From assembly GCA_024998595.1 (NCBI GenBank), contig JACOEK010000004.1, positions 186,001-250,000 on the forward strand: 64,000 nt of DNA. The letters run 5' to 3'. The position numbers were made by a program, and so were the translations under genes. Below the pieces are notes generated by a model that worked only from the letters and a program-made list of their open reading frames with translations, was not told the origin of the DNA and ran no database searches. Position 1 is the first letter of the stretch, and each line of letters begins with the position of its first letter. This stretch comes from Nitrospira sp. (GTDB lineage: Bacteria > Nitrospirota > Nitrospiria > Nitrospirales > Nitrospiraceae). Of this stretch, positions 34,568 to 43,660 are shown piece after piece.

Positions 34568-37500
34568 TTATCCCTGAGAATGCGACGGGTAGGGTAGGAC
34601 GTTGCCGAGCTTCGCTCCAGCCGTGGCGGCTCGCCTGGTTGCCCATCGTTCCGGCAACATCGTATAGATCACGGGCACCAGGAACAGGGTGAGGAGCGTC
34701 GAGAGGACGAGACCGTTGATGACGACCAGACCGATGTGCCAACGGCCTGCCGCGCCGGCGCCGGAGGCCAAGGCCAGGGGAAGGGCGGCCAGGATCGTCG
34801 CCATCGTGGTCATGATGATGGGCCGCAGTCGCAGTACCGAGGCTTCGACGATGGCCAGGTGGACGGAGCGGCCGTCGAGCCGGAGCTGATTGGCAAACTC
34901 GACGATGAGAATCGCGTTTTTCGTCACGAGTCCGATCAGGATCATCAAGCCGATTTCACTGTAGATATTCAGCGTGCCGCGGAACAGCAAGAGAGCCAGC
35001 AATGCGCCGGCCATCGCCGGTGGAACCGACAAGAGGACCGTGACCGGATGGCGGAAGCTTTCAAACTGTGCGGCCAGAATGAGATAGACGACCAGCAAAG
35101 CCAGGACAAAGATGAAGTGCAGATTTCCGGACGACTCCTTGAACTCTTTCGTCTCTCCCGCGTAACTGATGCTGGCGCCGACGGGCAGGTGTTTCCTGAT
35201 GATACTCTCCAACGCGTCGATCGACTGACTTAGCGTAGAGCCGGGTCCAACTCCTGCGCTGATCGTGGCGGCTCTCAGCTTCTCGTAATGGTTGAGTTGT
35301 TTCGGGGCGACGGTCTCGCTCAGCGTGACCAGATTGCTGAGGGGAATCAAATCACCCCGGCTTCCTTTGACGTGGAGATGGTCGATATCCGTTTTGGTGC
35401 CGCGGTGGTGAGGCCGCGTCTGCATGATGACCGGATATTCCTTACCTTCGCGCATGAACATGGACGATTTTCGTCCGCCCAAAAACACTTCCAGCGTCCG
35501 GCCGATCGTTTCGACTGGAATGCCCAGGTCGGCTGCCTTGTCGCGGTTGATCTCCACCCGCAACTCGGGCTTGTTCAAGTCCAGGTCACTGTCCACGTTG
35601 ACCAAGGCAGGGTGTCCTGCTGCCTCGTGCCGGACTTTCGTGACGATCTTTTCCAAGACGTCGTATGCCGGGCCTCGCACCACCAACTGCACCGGCGTCT
35701 TGCTGTCTTCCTGGTTGAACGGCGGCGGATTCAGCGCGAAGACGGTGGCGCCGGGAATGGCTGAGAGGGCCGGTTCAACGGTGTTGATGATGTCCCGTTG
35801 AGCGCGGTCGCGGTCGGACCAATCCTTGAGCGTCACCCACGTGACGGCTCGATTCACCAATGTCGGGCGCGACCCCCTCGCCACCACGGTGTAATAGGAG
35901 TCCATCTCAGGAATGCCTGCGGCCTGTTGTTCGCTGTCTTTGGCATACCGGTCCGTGTAGTCGAGGGTCGCTCCTTCCGGCGCGCTCACGTGAATCGCAA
36001 ACCAGCCGGTATCTTCGAGGGGCGCCAGCTCATTGGGAAGCATCCAGAACAGCAGGCCGCTGAGGGCCAGGGAGAGGAGGGCCGCAAGCATGACCAGCGT
36101 GGGCCGTTGCAGCGCCAGCTCCAAGGCGGCTCGATACCGCCGGGTAAGCCATTGCAGCCATGCAGAGGCATCCAGGGCGGAGCCCTGTGCGGGTGATCCG
36201 GCGGTGACTGTCGAACCCAAGAGCCTCGCACACATCGCCGGCGTGAGGGTCAAAGCGATGAAGCCGGACAGGAGAACCGAGCCTGCGACCGCGATTCCCA
36301 ATTCCGCAAACAAGCGTCCCACGATACCGGGCAGGAAAATGATCGGGAGGAAGACCGCCGCGAGGGTCAACGTCGTCGAGACGACGGCGAACCCGATTTC
36401 CCGGCTGCCTGTGAACGCGGCCTCCGTTGGACTCATTCCCTGTTCGATGCGCCGGTAGACATTCTCCACCACCACGATGGCGTCGTCCACCACGAGCCCG
36501 ATCGCCAGCACGAATCCCAGTAAGGTGATGGTGTTGATCGAACTGCCGGTCACCTGCATCAGCACGAACGTGCCCAGGATCGACCCCGGAATCGCCACGG
36601 TAGGAATCAACGTCGCCTTGGCGCTGCGCAGAAAGAGAAAGACGACCATGACGACCAACAGCACGGAGATGCCCACGGCTTCGTAAACTTCTTTCAGCGA
36701 CCGTTCGATGTAGATGGAGCTGTCGAAGGCCGTGACGAGGTTCATGCCTTCGGGCAGCAGGGACTCCAGAGAAGGGAGGGTGCGTTTGACGGCGCGCGCG
36801 GTCTCCAGTGTGTTGGCCTTCGACTGCTTCATGATGCCAAGGCCGATCGCGGATTTGCCGTTGACGCGAACCAGTTTTCTTTCGTCTTCCGGGGCGATTT
36901 CCGCAATCCCGACGTCTTGCAGGCGGACCGGGTAGCCGTCACGATAGGCCAGGATCAACTGATTGAATTGAGAAGGCTGCTCCAACCCTCCACCCATCCG
37001 CACGCTGAACTCGCGTTGGGTGCTTTCGATTCGTCCCGTGGGCATGGAGACGTTCTGCGTTCGGAGGGCATCTTCCACGTCCTGCACGGTAAGGAGCCGT
37101 GAAGCGAGCCGATCGGGATCCAGCCAGATGCGCATGGCGTAGCGGCGTTCACCGTCGAGCATCACATTCGAGACGCCCGGCAGCGGCGCGAGCCGATCCT
37201 TGAGTTGACGCTGGGCGAAATCGGTCATGTCCAGTTCGCTGTGCCGGTCGCTGATCAAGGCCAGCCACATGATGCCGTCGGACTCGCTGTCTTCCTTCAT
37301 GACCAGCGGCGGTTCGATGCCTTGAGGCAGCAGGTACTGCACCCTAGTCACGCGATCGCGCACGTCATTGGCGGCGGCATCCAGGTTGCGCGTGAGCGCG
37401 AATTCGAGGTTGATGGCGGAGAGGCCTTCCCTGCTGGTCGAACGCAAGGTTCTGAGCCCCTCGACGCCGCTGAGCGCGTCTTCCAGCACGGAGGTGATGT

Positions 37501-37684
37501 CCGTTTCGACCAGTTGGGCATCGGCGCTCTGATACACGGTGAGCACGGACACGACGGGGAAGGTAATGTCGGGATACTCGCGGACTGGAAGTCGTGAAAA
37601 GGACAGGACCCCGAAGAGCATTAGCAAGAGCGTCGCAACGGTGGCGAGGACCGGACGCTCGATGGACAGTGCGGACAGTCTCAT
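34568..37684 (-). CDS. RND-family (HAE-1) efflux pump inner-membrane subunit
   Basis: At 1038 residues this has the normal length for AcrB/MdtB-type proton antiporters. It begins with the usual N-terminal segment (SIERPVLATV) and first helix. It keeps the proton-relay motifs: GLVVDDAIVVVENV in transmembrane helix 4 and the Lys of LVTKNAILIVEF in helix 10. Two large periplasmic loops are present. It would span the inner membrane and pass substrate to an outer-membrane channel, which is not seen in the window. It lies 19 bases downstream of its membrane fusion partner and is convergent with the NRPS operon, so export of the siderophore is a reasonable but unproven role. Confidence 0.93.
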   Translation of the reverse strand: MRLSALSIERPVLATVATLLLMLFGVLSFSRLPVREYPDITFPVVSVLTVYQSADAQLVETDITSVLEDALSGVEGLRTLRSTSREGLSAINLEFALTRNLDAAANDVRDRVTRVQYLLPQGIEPPLVMKEDSESDGIMWLALISDRHSELDMTDFAQRQLKDRLAPLPGVSNVMLDGERRYAMRIWLDPDRLASRLLTVQDVEDALRTQNVSMPTGRIESTQREFSVRMGGGLEQPSQFNQLILAYRDGYPVRLQDVGIAEIAPEDERKLVRVNGKSAIGLGIMKQSKANTLETARAVKRTLPSLESLLPEGMNLVTAFDSSIYIERSLKEVYEAVGISVLLVVMVVFLFLRSAKATLIPTVAIPGSILGTFVLMQVTGSSINTITLLGFVLAIGLVVDDAIVVVENVYRRIEQGMSPTEAAFTGSREIGFAVVSTTLTLAAVFLPIIFLPGIVGRLFAELGIAVAGSVLLSGFIALTLTPAMCARLLGSTVTAGSPAQGSALDASAWLQWLTRRYRAALELALQRPTLVMLAALLSLALSGLLFWMLPNELAPLEDTGWFAIHVSAPEGATLDYTDRYAKDSEQQAAGIPEMDSYYTVVARGSRPTLVNRAVTWVTLKDWSDRDRAQRDIINTVEPALSAIPGATVFALNPPPFNQEDSKTPVQLVVRGPAYDVLEKIVTKVRHEAAGHPALVNVDSDLDLNKPELRVEINRDKAADLGIPVETIGRTLEVFLGGRKSSMFMREGKEYPVIMQTRPHHRGTKTDIDHLHVKGSRGDLIPLSNLVTLSETVAPKQLNHYEKLRAATISAGVGPGSTLSQSIDALESIIRKHLPVGASISYAGETKEFKESSGNLHFIFVLALLVVYLILAAQFESFRHPVTVLLSVPPAMAGALLALLLFRGTLNIYSEIGLMILIGLVTKNAILIVEFANQLRLDGRSVHLAIVEASVLRLRPIIMTTMATILAALPLALASGAGAAGRWHIGLVVINGLVLSTLLTLFLVPVIYTMLPERWATRRAATAGAKLGNVLPYPSHSQG

Positions 37685-37703
37685 AGGGGTATGCCGTAGG
37701 AGG

Positions 37704-38783
37704 TCAGGGCGTCGGTTCCGTCAGGGCGACGATCGGATCGCCTTCCTGCAGTTTGTGGTGGCCGACTCGAATCACCGTGTCCTGCTCTGTGAGCCCGTTC
37801 ATCACTTGAACGAAGCCCTTGATGCGTGTGCCCAACGAAATTTCACGCAGCTGCGCCGCGCCGTTCTTGGCCAGATAGACGTAGATTTTGTCCTGTTTCG
37901 GCATGATGGCTTCTTCCGGAATCAACAGGGCGCGCTCTTCCTGACCGTACGTGAGGAGGACCTGCGCAAACATGCCGGGGCGAAGGCGCTGCTGCGGATT
38001 GGGGATACGGGCCCGCAGTTGGACGGATCTGGTCGTCAGCTCGACCTGCGGATCAATCACATAGACGGTGCCGCGAAAGGTCTCGCCTGCATACGCATCG
38101 GTAGTCAATTCGATGGCCTGGCCGGGTGCCAGATGGCGCAGGAGCGTCTCCGGGACTTTGAAATCGATTTTGAGCTGGCTGAGGTCTTCCAGATTCACCA
38201 GGTCCAGTCCGCTGCCGACGAAGTCGCCCGGTGAGACCCGGCGAATTCCGGTGATACCTGAAAACGGCGCGCGAATCTTCGTTTTTGCCAACCGTGTGGC
38301 ATACAGGCTGTGGTGGGCATGCGAGACTTGGAGCGCCCCCGCCACTTCATCGAGTTGCTGTTTCGGTACATAACGCTTGCCGTCCAAATCCAACTGCTTC
38401 AATCGTTCATAGGTGAGACGGGACACTTTGAGTTGCGCCGCAGCCTGAGCCAGTTCAGCTTGGAGTTCGGAGTCGTCGAGTTCGATGAGCAGCTGATCCT
38501 TCTCCACCGCCTGGCCTTCCTCAAACCAGACCTGTCGGATGCGTCCCGCGACCTCCGGACGAATCATGATGCTTTCGTTGGCGCGTAGCGTGCCGACCGC
38601 TCTGATGGTATGTCGGATCCGGTCGATCGTCACCGGAGCCAATACCACGGTCGTACCCGGCGGAGCCTGATTCGGTCCCTCAGAAGCCGGGACGGGAGTC
38701 AGGCCGGTCCATCGGACCGCCAACAACGCCACGATCGCGCTCAGTGAAAAGAGGAGCAGATATGTGGTGTGGCGAGGAGTCAT
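37704..38783 (-). CDS. RND periplasmic adaptor (membrane fusion protein)
   Basis: This 359-residue protein has an N-terminal membrane anchor (about residues 8-24), no lipobox cysteine, a split biotinyl/lipoyl segment (AGRIRQVWFEEGQAVEKDQ and KIRAPFSGITGI), a short coiled coil between the halves and the usual C-terminal barrel. It belongs to the HlyD/AcrA group and bridges the RND pump to an outer-membrane channel. It is encoded directly upstream of the pump on the same strand, and both genes appear to belong to the exbB-exbD-tonB transcript. Confidence 0.92.
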   Translation of the reverse strand: MTPRHTTYLLLFSLSAIVALLAVRWTGLTPVPASEGPNQAPPGTTVVLAPVTIDRIRHTIRAVGTLRANESIMIRPEVAGRIRQVWFEEGQAVEKDQLLIELDDSELQAELAQAAAQLKVSRLTYERLKQLDLDGKRYVPKQQLDEVAGALQVSHAHHSLYATRLAKTKIRAPFSGITGIRRVSPGDFVGSGLDLVNLEDLSQLKIDFKVPETLLRHLAPGQAIELTTDAYAGETFRGTVYVIDPQVELTTRSVQLRARIPNPQQRLRPGMFAQVLLTYGQEERALLIPEEAIMPKQDKIYVYLAKNGAAQLREISLGTRIKGFVQVMNGLTEQDTVIRVGHHKLQEGDPIVALTEPTP

Positions 38784-38857
38784 GAAATGGTACCGGTGCT
38801 CCTGATCCTCCGGACACGCAGCCTGGGAGGTGCATACGGGAAGAAATCCTGTGCGCT

Positions 38858-39313
38858 CTATTTAAATTCGAGTTTCTTCAGCCCCTGGACAGGCAATTCA
38901 ACCTGACCAAAATCGGAATCGCCCTTGAAGCTTCCGTCAATCGCGAGCGGGAAATCTCCGGTCTTCCCGTTTGTCAGGGTGATGTGGAGCGTCGGCAGAG
39001 CCTTGTCCGCGCCGGGGGTCACCTCCAGCTGTTTCACGCCGTCGAACTTGATGTTGACCGTCGCTGTACCCCGTTTGACCGGCAGGTGTTTTAACTCATG
39101 CGGGATGAAGGACGTTTCGCTGACTTTTTCCTCCCAGTAGAACAGCACGTTTTTCAGGTCGGTCTGCATGTCCTTCGCATCGGTGACCAGTGCATGGAAG
39201 GCCTTATCCCCGTTCTGTTGCGCGATAGCGGGCAATGCGCCGGCGTAGAGCATCACGACGGCCGCAGCCAAGACAGTAAAGGAAAAATGTAAGGAATGAC
39301 GACGTTGTGCCAT
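38858..39313 (-). CDS. Secreted protein of unknown function in the tonB-pump operon
   Basis: This 151-residue protein starts with a clear signal peptide (residues 1 to about 31, cleavage after AIA). The mature part looks mixed alpha/beta: a helical start (HALVTDAKDMQTDLKN) followed by strand-rich sequence ending in LPVQGLKKLEFK. It has no cysteines that would suggest a cofactor. I do not recognise the family. It lies 31 bases after tonB and 74 bases before the membrane fusion gene, so a periplasmic role in the uptake/export system is possible on context alone. Confidence 0.75.
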   Translation of the reverse strand: MAQRRHSLHFSFTVLAAAVVMLYAGALPAIAQQNGDKAFHALVTDAKDMQTDLKNVLFYWEEKVSETSFIPHELKHLPVKRGTATVNIKFDGVKQLEVTPGADKALPTLHITLTNGKTGDFPLAIDGSFKGDSDFGQVELPVQGLKKLEFK

Positions 39314-39344
39314 GAGTCCCTCCGTGGTCGATCAAAGTAAGCGG

Positions 39345-40367
39345 TTATTCCATGCGGTATGAAAAGGGCAAGTCCAGTTGCATTTTAGCCAGTGCCAATT
39401 GGTGTTTGACCTGCAAGGGAAAGGCGTTTCGGACCATGTCCAGCGTGTGGCGGTCCAGTACCGAGTGTCCTGAACTTTCTTCGAGCACCAGATCGAGGAG
39501 ATGGACTGCCGCGCCCCGCTGTTCGATCGTCAAGCGCAGAATGACGCGCCCTTCCCAGCGGTTGCGTTTCGCCTCGGCCGGGTAGCGCTTGCGCTGATCG
39601 ACGGAAGACCAGAGCGCCTGCGATAGCCATCCGAAATCGGGACGTTCCCCCGGCCGCGCGCGCACGGTTCGCTGTTGCACGACCCGGTGTTGCACGGTTT
39701 CTGCCGGCCGCTGCACGATCGCCTGTTCGACCTGTTGTGGCGCCTCAATCGGCGCGGCGTCGCTCACGACGGCGGCGACCTGAGTGACGGGCTCGGCCTG
39801 TCTGGTGACCGGTTCAGTTGAAGCGACGGCGTGAGGCTCAGAGTATTGTTGGACGACCGGAGTGGTTTCCTGGACAACGGCTGTGTGTTCCACGACGGTC
39901 TGCGCCACTTCAGTGGTAGGACTGATCGTCTCCTGAATCGTCTGGGTGACGGTTTCCACCTGCTGGGTCGTGACCTGTTGAATGGGCTGGGCGGTCTGTA
40001 CCGGCAGGCTTTCCTGGACGGGCTGGACCTGTTGAACCGCCTGGGGCTCCTGCATCCGTTGGACTGGTTGGACGACGGGCTGAGTTTTCACCGGTTGCAC
40101 CACCTGCTTGGGTGGAGGCGGCGCAACAGGTTGCGGCGTGGGCGGTGGCTGCGATTCGACGGGAGGCGCGGGAGCCGGTTCTGGCGCAGGAGGCGGAGCC
40201 TGGACCATCGCGACGTCCCACTTGAACGTGGGAGGGGGCGGCGGCGGTATTTCCGTGAGCAACACGACGGCCATGCCGATAAGCAGACCGTGGATCGACA
40301 TGGAGAAGACCCAGCAGAGCGATGTCCGCTGGCGCAGTGATGAATCCAATGGCAGAGCCAGGCTCAT
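39345..40367 (-). CDS. tonB: TonB energy-transducing protein (system 1)
   Basis: This 340-residue protein has the three-part TonB layout. An N-terminal membrane helix (about residues 17-40) is followed by a long proline-, glutamine- and valine-rich periplasmic spacer (PPPPPP, then many PVQ/VQP/TQ units, about 42-245), and then a C-terminal TonB domain with YPAEAKRNRWEG and EESSGHSVLD. It transmits proton-motive force to outer-membrane receptors. Its start overlaps the exbD stop (ATGA), so the three genes form the usual ExbB-ExbD-TonB complex. Arginine-rich RYP positions near 255 contact receptors in known TonBs. Confidence 0.93.
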   Translation of the reverse strand: MSLALPLDSSLRQRTSLCWVFSMSIHGLLIGMAVVLLTEIPPPPPPTFKWDVAMVQAPPPAPEPAPAPPVESQPPPTPQPVAPPPPKQVVQPVKTQPVVQPVQRMQEPQAVQQVQPVQESLPVQTAQPIQQVTTQQVETVTQTIQETISPTTEVAQTVVEHTAVVQETTPVVQQYSEPHAVASTEPVTRQAEPVTQVAAVVSDAAPIEAPQQVEQAIVQRPAETVQHRVVQQRTVRARPGERPDFGWLSQALWSSVDQRKRYPAEAKRNRWEGRVILRLTIEQRGAAVHLLDLVLEESSGHSVLDRHTLDMVRNAFPLQVKHQLALAKMQLDLPFSYRME

Positions 40368-40738
40368 GAACGAACCACCTCCAGGTTGACCTGGTGAAAT
40401 CCCAGCCCGCGAATTTCATCGACCACGGCCACGAATCGATCCAGTACCGTGACCCGGTCAGCGCGCACCAGTACGGACGATTCTCTGGGATGTGAATTCA
40501 GCACACGACCGAGTCCATCCGGCGGAACCGGCTGGTCGTTCATGAAGAGGGTGCCCGCGGCTGTCAGGGTGACCACGAGAGGGATATCCTTACGGTCTCC
40601 GGCTTCTTTGGCTTTTGCCAGCTCGACCGGTACCTGGCCGGTGGTAATGAATGTCGCGGTGGTCAGGACGATCACCAGGAGGACCAACATGACATCTACC
40701 AGTGGGATGACATTGATTTGATCGATGTCACGCCCCAT
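40364..40738 (-). CDS. exbD: ExbD/TolR-family proton-channel subunit
   Basis: This 124-residue protein has a single N-terminal transmembrane helix containing NVIPLVDVMLVLLVI. Asp15 is the expected proton-carrying residue, equivalent to Asp25 of E. coli ExbD. A small periplasmic domain follows. The start overlaps the end of exbB by 11 bases and the stop overlaps tonB by 4, so translation is coupled. With ExbB it powers TonB. Confidence 0.94.
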   Translation of the reverse strand: MGRDIDQINVIPLVDVMLVLLVIVLTTATFITTGQVPVELAKAKEAGDRKDIPLVVTLTAAGTLFMNDQPVPPDGLGRVLNSHPRESSVLVRADRVTVLDRFVAVVDEIRGLGFHQVNLEVVRS

Positions 40739-41153
40739 GTTGCACCTTGAACTGGGTGAGCAACTCCGTGACCCGCCGGCGAAGAATGTTATTGAGGACG
40801 ACGCAGGGAATCGCCACCAGGAGACCGACCGCCGTTGCCTTGAGGGCGAGGCTGAGCCCGACCATGATCGACTGGACCGCCATCGTGCCCGAGGTGCCCA
40901 TGCTATGGAACGTCAACATGATGCCGAGGACGGTTCCCAGCAGGCCGATGTAGGGGGCATTCGCCGCCACGGTCCCGATCACGACCAGGTGCTTCGTGAG
41001 CGCCACTTCGAATTCCTGCTCGGAGCGAAAACGTCTGACATCCACACGTCGAAAGTAAACCCATCGTTCCGTCGCGACGGCAACCGCCCAAAGGCTCAGG
41101 GCGATCAGGAGCCCGATGATGCCGTAGTCGATGAGGTGCTTCATTCCTTCCAT
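40728..41153 (-). CDS. exbB: ExbB/TolQ-family proton-channel subunit
   Basis: This 141-residue protein has three membrane segments typical of the MotA/TolQ/ExbB family: an N-terminal helix (YGIIGLLIALSLWAVAVATERW) and two close helices with APYIGLLGTVLGIMLTF and SLALKATAVGLLVAIP. I prefer the ATG at 41153, preceded by AAAGGA, over an in-frame ATG at 41201 without a ribosome site, which would add 16 residues. It is the first gene of the exbB-exbD-tonB-pump series. No convincing promoter or Fur box could be identified by eye in the 475 bases upstream. Confidence 0.92.
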   Translation of the reverse strand: MEGMKHLIDYGIIGLLIALSLWAVAVATERWVYFRRVDVRRFRSEQEFEVALTKHLVVIGTVAANAPYIGLLGTVLGIMLTFHSMGTSGTMAVQSIMVGLSLALKATAVGLLVAIPCVVLNNILRRRVTELLTQFKVQHGA

Positions 41154-41628
41154 GAAAACCGATCCTTTCTCTTGCTCCAAGTACGCTTTACGTGTGTCCA
41201 TAGATCTGGCACAGGTTCAGAGCATAGGAACTCATCAATAAAGACGTATGAAATCGAGCATCCAACAGCGCATCCCTAAAAAAATCTTAACTGATTGAAA
41301 ATATTGATGTGTTAGGCGGAGATTGCAGTGGCGTCACGCATCTCGAGTCTGATGGCGGTGCGGTACCTGCGAGGGATGCAGGATATAATCGTGCACCGCC
41401 TAGTCCTTGAAGACTCACAGACACTCGTGTCGGCCCGTTCAAGGAGCCGCGAATAGCGTGGTTAGTGCGAAGGAAAGCTGATATCGCTACTTCTTTCCCT
41501 AGCTTGTATCCGTATCGAGCAATTTAATTTGAATTAGGGCGGGAACAATCGGAACTTAGCCCTGCAATTCGGCTTGTCTCAATGGCAAGGGCGATATTGA
41601 GATCTTGAATCGTGAACTGAGCGCACGT
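41154..41628. other. Intergenic region upstream of exbB, no gene found
   Basis: These 475 bases separate exbB from the stop of the next gene, both on the - strand, so they should hold the exbB promoter. An AT-rich patch at 41277-41310 contains TGATTGAAAATATTGATG, which is suggestive but not a convincing Fur box. I see no clear open frame or stable hairpin. Confidence 0.5.
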
Positions 41629-42207
41629 CTATTGGGTCCTAAGTGACCGTATATTTGTCATGGTCTTGTCACGGCCCTGCAATACATCAACACGTTTGAG
41701 GTAATTCATAATCTCTACGGCCAACTCCGATGGACTTTTGGTACTTGAATCAACCTCAACATCATACACAAAGCCCCGATGTACCCGATTGAACTGAGCA
41801 GCCGCCTCCCCGATCGTTCGATCCCGCCGCTGTCGTTCTCTCCGATTGAGTTCTTCCAGTGAACAGTGGACCCCCACCAGGAGAATGCTGTATCCCTTGA
41901 CCCTCTCTAAGAGGTCGATGGCTTGCTCGGTCCGGTCCATCGCATTATCGATCACCAAGAAATGGCCCATCTCGGCCAAGAGAGCGATGCATGCATTATA
42001 TGACCGAACCAGCTGGGGATAATTGAGATCAGAAATATCCTGGCCATGAGTCATGCGGGAAAAAGCACTAGGCGGTAAAGTGTACAAAATGCTGTCGATT
42101 GAGAAGTTCAAATAGACTGTCGGGAGCAATTCTTGAAGCTGCTTGGCAATGGAGGTCTTGCCAGAGCTCGATGTGCCATTCAGGCAAATGATATGGGGTG
42201 ATACCAT
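41629..42207 (-). CDS. Chloramphenicol phosphotransferase-like P-loop kinase
   Basis: This 192-residue protein opens with a P-loop, LNGTSSSGKTSIA (residues 9-21), and continues FSIDSILYTLPP, matching the layout of Streptomyces chloramphenicol 3'-O-phosphotransferase (PF07931), including its Asp after the second strand. Length fits the family. The real substrate is unknown: many family members are generic small-molecule kinases. The gene stands alone between the exbB upstream region and a phosphodiesterase gene, all on the - strand. Confidence 0.78.
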   Translation of the reverse strand: MVSPHIICLNGTSSSGKTSIAKQLQELLPTVYLNFSIDSILYTLPPSAFSRMTHGQDISDLNYPQLVRSYNACIALLAEMGHFLVIDNAMDRTEQAIDLLERVKGYSILLVGVHCSLEELNRRERQRRDRTIGEAAAQFNRVHRGFVYDVEVDSSTKSPSELAVEIMNYLKRVDVLQGRDKTMTNIRSLRTQ

Positions 42208-42288
42208 CTCATTCCTTCAGCTAAAGTGCTGATCCAAATTAAAACGCTGCTGTAAGCAGATCGGCCGGAAAATAGGCTGGGTCTGCCA

Positions 42289-43623
42289 CTATGGTCTCCC
42301 GCTCTCCGATTGCTTCGTCGTTGGGGCCGAATATAGATTGTTGGAAATTAAGCCCTTCAACCATCCCGCTCGTCCGTCGATATCTTTCGGAATGGTCAGC
42401 TGCAGCTGCTCGGCCAAAAACGGATAGATGTGGATGTTTTCAAAGGCAGGAATGGTGGCACCTTGTTTGACACCGGGCCCCATGGCCACAAAAATGCCAT
42501 GCATTTCTGGATGAGCCGGATTCCATCCATGTTCTCCGCCCAAAATGGCCGGCTCATACTCTTTCCATAAGATGAGATAAGGCAAGTCCATCACAATCAC
42601 CACGTCGCCGATCCTGCGATCATGGCGATAGTGCAACGATTCCGGTAGGTCTTCACGAAGGTAGGCTCGACCGTGCCGGAGCGACTGATTGAGCTGGTTT
42701 CGCGTCTTGACTGGATCATGCACGGCCGGATCCAAGTGCAGGCTGGCGTAGGATCCCAGCGTGCCCATCCACTCGTTGGCTGTTTTTTCCTGAATAAGGT
42801 CGTCCATCCAGACGAATTGGTCGCGCTGGACGGACAACATGCCATGGTCACTCACAATGACCACAAAGATCTGCTCCAGGATAGACAAGCTATTGAGACG
42901 ATCGAGCAGAACCCCGAGTGCCTGGTCCACGGCCTGCGCTGCGAAACCAATCTCTGGAGAGTCGATGCCGAACCGATGTCCCGCGTCGTCGAGATCGCTC
43001 ATGTATAAGGTCAACAGATGGGGCCGTCGCTCGACGGGCAGTTGCAACCAGGCCAGGATCTGATCGACCCGAAGGCTATTGGGGATGCGCTCGTCATAGG
43101 GCTGTACATAGCTCGGGCGAATGCCGTGGATATGCGCTTCACATTCGAGCCAAAAGTAACAGGCCGTCACCATCCCTTGCGTTTCTTCGGTGATCCAAAT
43201 GGGCTGGCCTCGGTACCATGTTCCATCACGGCGAGTTTGCGCATCATAGAAGACCTGCTCCCGCGTCGGATCATAGAACACATTGTCCACAAGGCCATGA
43301 TGCTCGGGATACAAGCCCGTCGCTATAGAATAGTGGTTTGGAGTGGTGATCGACGGAAACACCGGAATGAGCCCTTCCGCTCTTACCCCATGCTGAATTA
43401 TCGAGCGGAAATTGGGTAGATCGAAGCGATCCAAGTAATCGGCCCGGAACCCGTCGAGAGATACCAGGATCACATAGCGTTTGTTCTGCTGATCAAATCT
43501 GTTGATACCTCCTGAGCCTTTGTCGGCGACGCCGTCGCCATCGGGGAAGCCCACATCTGACCCGGCCAGGAGGGGGGCAGGCGCAAAGAGTAGTCCAAGC
43601 AGAAGAAGGCAGCGAATGTTCAT
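42289..43623 (-). CDS. Secreted nucleotide pyrophosphatase/phosphodiesterase-type hydrolase
   Basis: This 444-residue member of the alkaline-phosphatase superfamily (PF01663) has a signal peptide (MNIRCLLLLGLLFAP...LLAG). Metal and catalytic motifs are visible: VSLDGFRADYLDRF, the nucleophile Thr in FPSITTPNHYS, then SDLDDAGH, VSDHGM and GEHGWNPAHPEMHG. Such enzymes hydrolyse phosphodiester or pyrophosphate bonds of nucleotides or lipids in the periplasm or outside. I chose ATG 43623 over a TTG six codons upstream because the signal peptide then begins cleanly. I see no link to the siderophore genes. Confidence 0.87.
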   Translation of the reverse strand: MNIRCLLLLGLLFAPAPLLAGSDVGFPDGDGVADKGSGGINRFDQQNKRYVILVSLDGFRADYLDRFDLPNFRSIIQHGVRAEGLIPVFPSITTPNHYSIATGLYPEHHGLVDNVFYDPTREQVFYDAQTRRDGTWYRGQPIWITEETQGMVTACYFWLECEAHIHGIRPSYVQPYDERIPNSLRVDQILAWLQLPVERRPHLLTLYMSDLDDAGHRFGIDSPEIGFAAQAVDQALGVLLDRLNSLSILEQIFVVIVSDHGMLSVQRDQFVWMDDLIQEKTANEWMGTLGSYASLHLDPAVHDPVKTRNQLNQSLRHGRAYLREDLPESLHYRHDRRIGDVVIVMDLPYLILWKEYEPAILGGEHGWNPAHPEMHGIFVAMGPGVKQGATIPAFENIHIYPFLAEQLQLTIPKDIDGRAGWLKGLISNNLYSAPTTKQSESGRP

Positions 43624-43660
43624 GGACCGATGCCCATTCAACGGAATGATTGCGGTGGAA

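Noticed and set aside
39345-40340. Repetitive Pro/Gln/Val DNA as a tandem-repeat element
   Set aside because: It is the low-complexity periplasmic spacer of TonB, normal for the family.
41277-41310. Fur box upstream of exbB
   Set aside because: The AT-rich TGATTGAAAATATTGATG is not a clear palindrome and fits the Fur consensus poorly.
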